Origin: an uncultured Anaerolineae bacterium
GTDB lineage: Bacteria; Chloroflexota; Anaerolineae; JACIWP01
Direction of reading: 5' to 3'
Assembly: GCA_938049385.1 (NCBI GenBank)
Contig: CALIBQ010000073.1
Location: 1 to 39,632, forward strand
Length of the DNA stretch: 39,632 bases
Below, one piece after another: positions 33,313 to 39,632 of this stretch (the first letter of the stretch is position 1; each line of letters starts with the position of its first letter). A program made the position numbers and the translations under genes. The notes under the pieces were generated by a model. The model saw only the letters and a program-made list of their open reading frames with translations, was not told the DNA's origin and searched no databases.

Positions 33313-35169
33313 TCAGTCCTCGGAATAGGGGATTCCCAGCTTTGCCAGCCGCTCCCGAGTAGGTTTCCCCTCGCTGTCCCAGCCGCGCAGGGCGTAATAC
33401 ATGGGGAGCATGGTCTTCATGTCGGGCACGACACCAGCAGATGTGCCGGTGGGTCTGGGTTCATGGGTGAATCTTGCCGGCAGGCGGTCATCCTCCGCAG
33501 TAACTCCCAGCCGAATGTTGATCAAGCGCTTCAACTGGAAGAGGCGGTCCCCAGTTTCGAGGATATCCTGGGTAGTCCAATCCCAGCCCGTGGCCGCATT
33601 CACCAACGCGCTGAGCCGCTCTGGTCCAAGGGCCCCCTTGATCAGGAACTTGCACAGCCCCAGCGGGTTGAAGACGCCGGCGTAATTCTGGTAGTCATAA
33701 CACAATCGCACATTGGCTTCGCTCGACTCATGCCGGGGTACTGGCGCGGAATAACCCAGGTCAGGATGTTTGACCCCGTATCCGTTCCAGTACGTGGCGG
33801 CTTCAAGGTGACAGGCCCCTCTCGCGCCGGTAGCGTAATTCACCGCCATACTGAAAAACGCACGGGGATCATGGTATGCCACTTCCAGCCCCTTGACGTG
33901 GATCGCGAACTGTTCCGCCCCTTTCCCGATGCGGACTGCCGCATCGCGCACGCCCTCACCAAGGACAGCTCCCAACCCTTGGCGATATGCGATCCGATGA
34001 ATCATCTCCAGCATGGCATCCGCATTCCCAAACCGCAGTTCGATGCCGCCTGTATCTTCCGTCGAAAGGAGTCCTCTCGCGAACAGCTCCATTCCAAAGG
34101 CGATCACCGCCGAGGTGGAGATGGTGTCCAGACCATACCGATTGCAAAGGGAATTTGCCAGGGCAACCGCTTCGAAACTGCTCACATAACACATGCCGCC
34201 GAAGCCGGCGATGGTCTCATACTCCACCCCCTCGCCGCGCGGTACCCGGTAAGGGCCTTCCTGGATCTCGATCTCCTTGCCACAGCCAATGGGACACGCG
34301 AAGCAGTGCGTGCGTTTTTGAAGATATTTCGGATAGAAGGTTTGGCCGGCCAGGTTTTTCACCTCCGGCCAGTTCCCAAGCATCCAATTGCGGATGGGGA
34401 AGTCGCCGTACTCCTCGCTGATCGCCACACCGCCGGCGGTGCCCATCATGGTCATGGGGAGAAGCGTTTCCTTCAGGAACTGCGTTTGACGTTTCACCTC
34501 TTCCCGGATGCGCTGGGGATCGGGGTAGGTCGGCCGCTCTTTCCCGCGCACCACGATTGCTTTGAGGTTCTTACTGCCCATCAGCGCGCCCATCCCACCG
34601 CGCGCCGCGGCCCGCACATAGTGAGGTGGCCCCACCATGATGCCGGCAATGCGGACTAGATTTTCGCCGGCGATGCCGATGCCAGCGATCTGGGCCTGGG
34701 AATCGGTTTCCTGCAACAGCATCTCGCCGGCCTGGAACCAATCCTTGCCCCAGAGATGCGAGGCACTGCGTAGCTGAACCGCGCCGGAAATTCCATCAAT
34801 CCAGAGGTACACCGGTGATGAAGCCCGACCAGTGAGGATGATGCCGTCGAAGCCGGCGGCCCGCAGTGCGGCGCCCCAATGGTGTCCGACATTCGATTCG
34901 TTCCAGATGCCCGTCTCCGGCGAGCGTCCGCACCAGGATGTCCGGCAGGCTGTCGGCACTATGGAACCCGTCAATAGGCCGTTCATCACGATCAGGGGCG
35001 CGGCCGGGTCGAGCGGGTGCACGCTGGCATCCATCTCATCAAAGTAAATTTTCGCGGCAAGCCCAGAACCCAACAGCCATTTTCGCGCATCTTGCTCTGC
35101 GATGGGCTGAACGGTCCGGGTTTGTGTGGTTAAGTCGATGCGCAGCAATTTACCTGCGTAAACCGACAT
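33313..35169 (-). CDS. Aldehyde:ferredoxin oxidoreductase (tungsten-pterin enzyme)
   Basis: Oxidises aldehydes to acids with ferredoxin as electron acceptor, using a tungsten (or molybdenum) bis-pterin cofactor and a [4Fe-4S] cluster. The 618 residues cover the whole family length. The N-terminal domain begins YAGKLLRIDL. Cluster ligands Cys289-x2-Cys292-x3-Cys296 (HCFACPIGCGKE) and distal Cys506 (NPLGLCKF) match the spacing of Pyrococcus AOR. The pterin-binding RAAARGGMGALMGSKNLKA is intact. The substrate is not predictable by eye. ATG at 35169 behind GGAGG. In this operon it may oxidise the aldehyde released by the HpaI-type aldolase or a sugar aldehyde. It indicates anaerobic metabolism and a need for tungsten uptake and pterin genes elsewhere. 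Confidence 0.93.
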   Translation of the reverse strand: MSVYAGKLLRIDLTTQTRTVQPIAEQDARKWLLGSGLAAKIYFDEMDASVHPLDPAAPLIVMNGLLTGSIVPTACRTSWCGRSPETGIWNESNVGHHWGAALRAAGFDGIILTGRASSPVYLWIDGISGAVQLRSASHLWGKDWFQAGEMLLQETDSQAQIAGIGIAGENLVRIAGIMVGPPHYVRAAARGGMGALMGSKNLKAIVVRGKERPTYPDPQRIREEVKRQTQFLKETLLPMTMMGTAGGVAISEEYGDFPIRNWMLGNWPEVKNLAGQTFYPKYLQKRTHCFACPIGCGKEIEIQEGPYRVPRGEGVEYETIAGFGGMCYVSSFEAVALANSLCNRYGLDTISTSAVIAFGMELFARGLLSTEDTGGIELRFGNADAMLEMIHRIAYRQGLGAVLGEGVRDAAVRIGKGAEQFAIHVKGLEVAYHDPRAFFSMAVNYATGARGACHLEAATYWNGYGVKHPDLGYSAPVPRHESSEANVRLCYDYQNYAGVFNPLGLCKFLIKGALGPERLSALVNAATGWDWTTQDILETGDRLFQLKRLINIRLGVTAEDDRLPARFTHEPRPTGTSAGVVPDMKTMLPMYYALRGWDSEGKPTRERLAKLGIPYSED

Positions 35170-35211
35170 GCTTGACTATCCTCCATGCGATGGTCTGTCC
35201 AGCCCGGTTCC

Positions 35212-36636
35212 TCAGCCTTCTGACAAGAGGATAGGCGTGACATGGGATAACTCGCAGAAGTGCCGTAATTCGGCGACATGGTTGCCGGCGACACCGGAGA
35301 TATGGTTCGCCCCGAACTCAGCGATGAGACGTTCGAAATCAGCGTTCAGCTTTATAAACGCGGTGGGAAGTTGATGGGAACCGCGTGCTTCCACGAAGGC
35401 CCGGTATTCTTCTTCGGAGGGCGTAACGGCCTCGCCGGCCAGGATCGCCATGCAGTACTGTCCCTTCCGCCGGAACAGGCGGGCCAGGGTGACCGGCCCA
35501 GGAGCCATCTGAAAATACGTGATGGCGCCGCCGCCAGGCCGGATGGAAGGGCGCAGGTCAATCCGGGCGAGGTTCTCAGCCGGGTCATCGGAGCGATTCG
35601 CGTACCAAGAGCATATCGCACCGCAGTTCGGGATATACAAGGTGCGGCTTTCATCGTCCAGGTAGCTGACGTCGCCAAAGAAGGGGGGCACTCCACCGGA
35701 GACCAGTTTGAGGACATGCATGGTCAATGCACCATCAGCGTCTGCCTCACAGGACATCGCGACCGGTTCTTTGCGTCCGCCGGCGTCATAAGGGCTGGGG
35801 ACGAATGCGGCAGAGATGCACTGCGGCACATAATGATTGCTCAGGTCAGGCATGCATTTCACCGCGATGAAATCCAACTGTTTCTCCTCGATGATTTGCT
35901 GGGTTGCAAGGTAACAGCGCACCTGGAAATTGAGCTTGTCCGAGGTCAGTCCCCCTTTGTCCATGTCCGTATGTCTGGCCAACCTGACCAGCCAGTCCGC
36001 CATCGGCTGTGCCTGTTCTGGTGCCAGGTGTTCCGCTCGCCGGATGATTTCCAACTGGTCGATATGTTCTGTATCAATGCCGAACAGCACTCTCCACTGC
36101 ATCGGATCAAACGATCCGGTATCGATGCCCAGGCTTCGCCCGCCGAACAGCCCGAAGATACTGCCGCGCAGCCGTCTGAGCGCGAAGGCAGCTCGGATGA
36201 AGGGCATGACTCTTTGGGCCAGATGTGGGCTGTCGAAGTCCTCGCGCAGGCGGAGATGGGGATAGCCGATCTGGTCCAGCGCGCCGCCGGCTCCCAGCAA
36301 GCCCACTGTCCCATGCGTGGCCGGGCTTTTGTTGGACAACAGCAGGGTTGGAAGCCCGAGCTTCTGGATGGCATATACTACCAGGTTCGGCTCGGTCCAG
36401 CACGGGATATGGGCAACCAGCACGTCAGCCTTGGCCGCCGTAAGGGCGTCCACTTGCTGGTCAATGTCCTGGCGAGAGCGAGCAACCGACTCTGCGCAGA
36501 TGAGTTCCACGGGCTGGCGGCGGAAGAATGCGATCGCCTCCGCGTGCCGAGGTTCGGTCAGCCGGCGAAATACCTTTTCCCACTCGTGCGGCCGCTCGTC
36601 GCCAAACGTGATCAGTCCAACCCTCGGTAACTGCAT
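35212..36636 (-). CDS. L-fucose isomerase-like sugar isomerase
   Basis: A 474-residue protein of the L-fucose/L-arabinose isomerase fold, which converts aldoses to ketoses with a metal in a subunit-shared site. Signs include the N-terminal Rossmann-like VGLITFGDERPHEWEKV, the repeated small-residue loop GLFGGRSLGIDTG, the acidic metal region MSCEADADGALTMHVL and the closing HISGVAGNHVAELRHFC, which supplies the histidine region. It is shorter than FucI (~590 residues) and resembles the uncharacterised FucI-like group, so the substrate is open and catalysis of another reaction is possible. ATG at 36636 with GGAGA nine bases upstream, two bases after the SDR stop. Confidence 0.85.
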   Translation of the reverse strand: MQLPRVGLITFGDERPHEWEKVFRRLTEPRHAEAIAFFRRQPVELICAESVARSRQDIDQQVDALTAAKADVLVAHIPCWTEPNLVVYAIQKLGLPTLLLSNKSPATHGTVGLLGAGGALDQIGYPHLRLREDFDSPHLAQRVMPFIRAAFALRRLRGSIFGLFGGRSLGIDTGSFDPMQWRVLFGIDTEHIDQLEIIRRAEHLAPEQAQPMADWLVRLARHTDMDKGGLTSDKLNFQVRCYLATQQIIEEKQLDFIAVKCMPDLSNHYVPQCISAAFVPSPYDAGGRKEPVAMSCEADADGALTMHVLKLVSGGVPPFFGDVSYLDDESRTLYIPNCGAICSWYANRSDDPAENLARIDLRPSIRPGGGAITYFQMAPGPVTLARLFRRKGQYCMAILAGEAVTPSEEEYRAFVEARGSHQLPTAFIKLNADFERLIAEFGANHISGVAGNHVAELRHFCELSHVTPILLSEG

Positions 36637-36638
36637 GC

Positions 36639-37424
36639 TTATTTCTCCATATGCCTGGGGAATCCCTGGATCGAACGGCCTCCGTCCGGGAACACCGTCT
36701 GGCCGACGAAGTAGCTGGCGTCATCACTGGCCATGAAAAGGACCACACGGGCGATCTGCTCGCACGAGGCGATGTAGCCGATGGGCAGACGGTCCATCAG
36801 CACGGATATTTTCTCGGGGGTCTGCACGACCCGCTCCATCAGCTTGGTCATCACAGGGCCAGGCGCAACGGCATTGACGCGGATGCCGTAAGGGATCAGC
36901 GCCAGGGCCATAGCCTTGGTAAGCTGTGTAACCCCGCCCTTTGCCGCGCAGTACGGGATCTGGTCGGCCAACGCCAACTGGGCCATGACCGAGGACAGGT
37001 TGACGATGACGCCCGGTTTATGCTGTGCGACCATGACGCGGGCGGCGGCCTGGCTGACCAGGAAGGTCCCTTTCAGGTCTACGCCGATGACCCAATCCCA
37101 GTCTTCTTCCGTGGTGTCGAAAAAGTTGGCGCTGTGATTGACGCCGGCATTGTTCACGACGATATCGATGGTCCCGTAATGCTCCACGGTATGGGCAATC
37201 ATCGCGTCCACATCGGCTTTTTTACTGACATCGCACTGGATGAAGATAGCGTCTCCGCCGGCACGTCGAATATCCCCCACTACAGCTTCGCCCAGGTCCA
37301 CACTGCGGCCGACCACCACAACCCGCGCACCCTCTTTGGCAAACTCCCGGGCGCAGGCGGCACCAATACCTCGCGTGGCTCCGGTAACGATGGCGACTTT
37401 GCCCTCAAAGCGTTTCATGCTCAT
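36639..37424 (-). CDS. SDR-family oxidoreductase
   Basis: A 261-residue short-chain dehydrogenase of the classical type that interconverts an alcohol and a ketone with NAD(P). Landmarks: the dinucleotide loop TGATRGIG at 14-21, NNAG at 91-94, catalytic Ser144/145 in NLSSV, Tyr158 and Lys162 in YCAAK, and VAPGPVMTKL. The substrate is undefined; in this operon a sugar, sugar lactone precursor or polyol is plausible. The start is the ATG at 37424 behind GAGGACACGAA. A frame extension to 37457 begins with an unlikely His-rich stretch. It lies 51 bases after the creatininase-family gene. Confidence 0.92.
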   Translation of the reverse strand: MSMKRFEGKVAIVTGATRGIGAACAREFAKEGARVVVVGRSVDLGEAVVGDIRRAGGDAIFIQCDVSKKADVDAMIAHTVEHYGTIDIVVNNAGVNHSANFFDTTEEDWDWVIGVDLKGTFLVSQAAARVMVAQHKPGVIVNLSSVMAQLALADQIPYCAAKGGVTQLTKAMALALIPYGIRVNAVAPGPVMTKLMERVVQTPEKISVLMDRLPIGYIASCEQIARVVLFMASDDASYFVGQTVFPDGGRSIQGFPRHMEK

Positions 37425-37475
37425 TTCGTGTCCTCGATGATGTTGTTCATGATACATCGGTGCGACATGAAGCCG

Positions 37476-38288
37476 CTATTTCACCGGCGGCTTCACACCC
37501 ACCGGCCAGCGGGTCATGATGTCGTTGATTAATTCAACGATGAAGTCGACGGTACGGGTAACCAGTTTTTCACCCTTCTCGCGAGTGGCTTTCGTGGGGT
37601 CGCCGATGACGCCGTTCTTGAGTTCCAGATATTCGGGCCGGGCAAACGTGCCCTCGAAATGATACATCATGCCGGGCCGCGGGGTCATACCAGGAGCGAT
37701 GATCCATCTGCGGTCGACCAGCGGCGTTCCTCCGCCAGGCTCTGCTTTGCTCATATCAATGTACTGCGGGTATAAGAACAAGCCGACGGAGGTCTCAGCC
37801 TCATCGGCATGCCACATATAGTCTTCCAGGACGTCCTTATTGTCGCGCAGGAAGTCATACCAATGCAGTGAAAGGGTGAAATAGCCCTCGAGACCCAGCT
37901 TATGCACCGCGACCAGGGTGGTGCTCACCTGTCCATGTGCGGAGAGGATGATGAATTTATTGTAGCCGGCGACGGCCGCCCCGCGGATGATGTCCACCAA
38001 CAGCGCGATATGGGTCTCGTAGCTGAGGGGGATGGTCCCCGGCATATGCCAGTGATGATACGGGTGCGAACCATACATCGGGCAGGGCAGGAGCATCGCT
38101 CCCGACTTCTTTGCCGCTAATTCCGCCATCCCGATGGCATTGAAGGCATCCACACCGCAGGGGCTGTGCGGCCCGTGCTGTTCGATCGCCCCGATGGGCA
38201 GTATCGCCAGATCGCACTCTTCCTTCGCCCAGCGGCAAACCTCGGTGTACGGCAATTCCTGCCACCAGAGAAACTTGCGTTCAGCCAT
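37476..38288 (-). CDS. Creatininase-family amidohydrolase or lactonase-like enzyme
   Basis: A 270-residue protein of the creatininase/MftE/FAPy-deformylase superfamily, which hydrolyses cyclic or linear amides with two metal ions. The metal residues are largely visible: Glu36, His38 and Asp47 in GAIEQHGPHSPCGVD, His118 in LSAHG, and His160-Asp-Glu163-x-Glu165 in HADEAET. HMPGTIPLSYET is the family loop. One difference is SAHGQ where the common form is HGGN, with Gln120 at a usual ligand position. Ring opening of a lactam or lactone would fit between oxidation by the dehydrogenases and later steps, but this is inference. ATG at 38288 with AAGGAGA eight bases upstream. Confidence 0.9.
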   Translation of the reverse strand: MAERKFLWWQELPYTEVCRWAKEECDLAILPIGAIEQHGPHSPCGVDAFNAIGMAELAAKKSGAMLLPCPMYGSHPYHHWHMPGTIPLSYETHIALLVDIIRGAAVAGYNKFIILSAHGQVSTTLVAVHKLGLEGYFTLSLHWYDFLRDNKDVLEDYMWHADEAETSVGLFLYPQYIDMSKAEPGGGTPLVDRRWIIAPGMTPRPGMMYHFEGTFARPEYLELKNGVIGDPTKATREKGEKLVTRTVDFIVELINDIMTRWPVGVKPPVK

Positions 38289-38337
38289 GGTACTTGTCTC
38301 CTTTGATCAGAGATTTATGGATATGAGATGATTGGCG

Positions 38338-39393
38338 CTAAATGGTGGGCGTAACGCCCATTTCCTCGCCAAGCGCCAGCAGTTCCTGATACAGGCTCGC
38401 CGGCAAGGGAATGCCCTCCGCACGGCGCGCTTGTTCCGTCCGATATTCCAGCTCCCCGGGGATGAGCATCTCCTTGCCCTTGTCCCACATGGGTGTGGAC
38501 TTGATCTGATCAATGAAGGCCTGCATGCGGGATTGAAACTCCTGCCGCGACATGACCGTTTCCAGCTTGCACGCCATGAAAAAATGTCCTGTCAGGCTGG
38601 GTTGGTCGGGGTATTTGTACATGCCGCGCAGGTCGCTCAGGAACGCACCGCCGGTCAGCACCCCGCACAGAATGTCCACTACGTAGGCCAAGCCCAACCC
38701 TTTGTATCCGCCGAGCGGCAGAAGGAAGCCCTTGAAAGCCTCGGCGGGGTCATCGGTGGGCCGGCCCTGGCTGTCGGTAGCCCAATCCAGCGGTATCTTC
38801 TCGCCTTTTTGGCTTGCCAGCAGGAGTTTTCCGCCGGCCACCACAGATAGAGAGATGTCTAGCACAAATGGAAATTCCCCAAAGGTTGGGAAGGCGATGG
38901 CGATAGGGTTATTGCCGACCACGGCCTGGCTGGCCCCTGGCGCGGCCATATTGGGAGCTACGTTGGTCGTGGCCAGGCCGGCCATCCCCTTGTCCACCGC
39001 CATGCGGGCATAGAGAGCCGCGGCGCCAAAATGATTGCTGTGGAACGCTCCGACCGCACCGATGCCATATTGTTCTGCCAGTTCGATGGCGCGGTTCATA
39101 GCGGCTTTGCCCACCACCGGGCCGGCGCCGTTGTCCCCATCCCAAACCTCCATGGCCAGCTCTCCCCGCGCCTTGCGGATGTTCGGTCGGGGATTGATGG
39201 CGCCTTTGCGCAGCCTGTCCACGTACATCTTCGTGCGCAGGACGCCGTGCGAGTCAATGCCCCACAGATTGGACTGCACCAGCGACCAGGCGAAGAAGCT
39301 GGCGTCGTCAAGGGGCATGCCGGCGGCGTGAAAGAGCGAAGCGACATATTCCAGGAGTGCATTGGCACTGGTAGATACTTGTCCCTCAGTCAT
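38338..39393 (-). CDS. Ldh-family (malate/L-lactate-type) dehydrogenase
   Basis: A 351-residue NAD(P)-dependent oxidoreductase of the family that includes L-sulfolactate, ureidoglycolate, malate and 2,3-diketogulonate dehydrogenases, unrelated to classical lactate dehydrogenase. Typical motifs are GIDSHGVLRTKMYVDRLRKG, FHSNHFGAAALYARMA, TTNVAPNMAAPG and NNPIAIAFP. It converts a 2-hydroxy acid to a 2-keto acid. The start is the ATG at 39393, giving the usual family length. A longer frame to 39516 runs antisense to nothing but adds an unrelated basic stretch and overlaps the neighbouring stop. Located 49 bases before the creatininase-family gene in the operon. Confidence 0.92.
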   Translation of the reverse strand: MTEGQVSTSANALLEYVASLFHAAGMPLDDASFFAWSLVQSNLWGIDSHGVLRTKMYVDRLRKGAINPRPNIRKARGELAMEVWDGDNGAGPVVGKAAMNRAIELAEQYGIGAVGAFHSNHFGAAALYARMAVDKGMAGLATTNVAPNMAAPGASQAVVGNNPIAIAFPTFGEFPFVLDISLSVVAGGKLLLASQKGEKIPLDWATDSQGRPTDDPAEAFKGFLLPLGGYKGLGLAYVVDILCGVLTGGAFLSDLRGMYKYPDQPSLTGHFFMACKLETVMSRQEFQSRMQAFIDQIKSTPMWDKGKEMLIPGELEYRTEQARRAEGIPLPASLYQELLALGEEMGVTPTI

Positions 39394-39445
39394 TTTTTCG
39401 GACAGGCCCCTGTTAATGTAGAGTGAGTGAAGTCTGCTGTGCTCA

Positions 39446-39632
39446 TTACCTCGCCTGTTCCCGCATACGTTCGAAAAGGTCCACGCCCATTTGGAGGAAA
39501 AGGTCGGGTAGATCAATGAAGACCCAGTTCTGCACCAACCGATCGCCTTTCCTGCGCCACCAATCGGCTACCCGCATGCCAACCCTCTTGCCAGTTGCCG
39601 GCACCCCAAGGTATTCCCCCAGGTGCGTGGCG
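39446..39632 (-). CDS. SnoaL-like (NTF2-fold) protein, 5' part missing
   Basis: Too short for standard gene finding; found by reading the right edge on the minus strand. 61 residues are visible before the stop TAA at 39448-39446, and the start lies beyond the window. The text THLGEYLGVPATGKRV, a strand ADWWRRKGDRLVQNW, then DLPDLFLQMGVDLFERMR matches the end of SnoaL-like ester cyclase/NTF2 proteins and aligns with the second half of each domain of the tandem protein at 30974-32089. It precedes the Ldh-family gene by 52 bases, so the operon continues to the right. Confidence 0.8.
   Translation of the reverse strand, partial: ATHLGEYLGVPATGKRVGMRVADWWRRKGDRLVQNWVFIDLPDLFLQMGVDLFERMREQAR

Noticed and set aside
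32239-34659. Open frame of 806 codons on the plus strand
   Set aside because: It lies antisense to the URO-D-family and AOR genes, whose motifs are intact. Its product has no recognisable domain; long antisense frames are common at this GC content.
35278-36630. Open frame of 450 codons on the plus strand
   Set aside because: Antisense shadow of the fucose-isomerase-like gene, without ribosome site or family resemblance.

Overview
The window is about 39.6 kb of GC-rich bacterial chromosome carrying 34 protein genes and one tRNA-Lys. No rRNA, CRISPR array, insertion sequence or phage module was seen. Several traits point to a Chloroflexota (Anaerolineae-like) organism. These are the dense GCCGGC hexamers, a SARP/BTAD-NACHT-like-TPR regulator, secreted proteins ending in an LPLILR-type tail, Pro/Thr-rich lipoproteins with TolB-like propellers, and a tungsten aldehyde:ferredoxin oxidoreductase. 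The last suggests an anaerobic or facultative lifestyle. This placement is inference from gene style, not from a marker gene.

Layout. (1) 48-4900, plus strand: a promoter followed by an apparent operon of a membrane endonuclease/exonuclease/phosphatase-fold protein, a CPBP intramembrane protease and a histidine-kinase-like sensor whose phospho-acceptor histidine appears to be missing. (2) 8788-4908, minus strand: tgt, uppP, a PstS-like binding lipoprotein and an unrecognised barrel-like protein with a C-terminal membrane anchor. nfi (endonuclease V) diverges from tgt at 8906. (3) 14476-9618, minus strand: a strong promoter, then a MacA-like adaptor, a MacB-type ATPase, an FtsX-like permease and a TolB-like lipoprotein. 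(4) 14489-15891: a REP-like structured repeat, a hairpin terminator, and a uroporphyrinogen-decarboxylase-family gene with its own promoter. (5) 16158-24533, plus strand: a 1246-residue SARP-type STAND regulator, a terminator, and a train of small and secreted proteins (lectin-like protein, trimer-like secreted protein, C10 cysteine peptidase, small glycine-rich secreted protein, SRPBCC protein), ended by a terminator.

(6) 24629-29306, plus strand: a near-consensus promoter driving formiminotransferase and a three-subunit acyl-CoA carboxylase (carboxyltransferase, biotin carboxylase, biotin carrier). tRNA-Lys(CTT) with its own consensus promoter follows. (7) 29647-30111: a cupin gene whose promoter contains a perfect 20-bp palindrome, probably an operator. 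(8) 39632-30189, minus strand: a tightly packed nine-gene catabolic operon that enters from beyond the right edge. In transcription order it encodes a SnoaL-like protein (partial), an Ldh-family dehydrogenase, a creatininase-family hydrolase, an SDR, an L-fucose-isomerase-like protein, an AOR, a URO-D-family protein, a double-SnoaL protein and an HpaI-type aldolase. I do not recognise this combination as a described pathway. It is the best candidate here for an undescribed system, plausibly oxidation and retro-aldol cleavage of a sugar-like or sugar-acid-like compound, with the SnoaL and URO-D-type proteins handling an unknown step.
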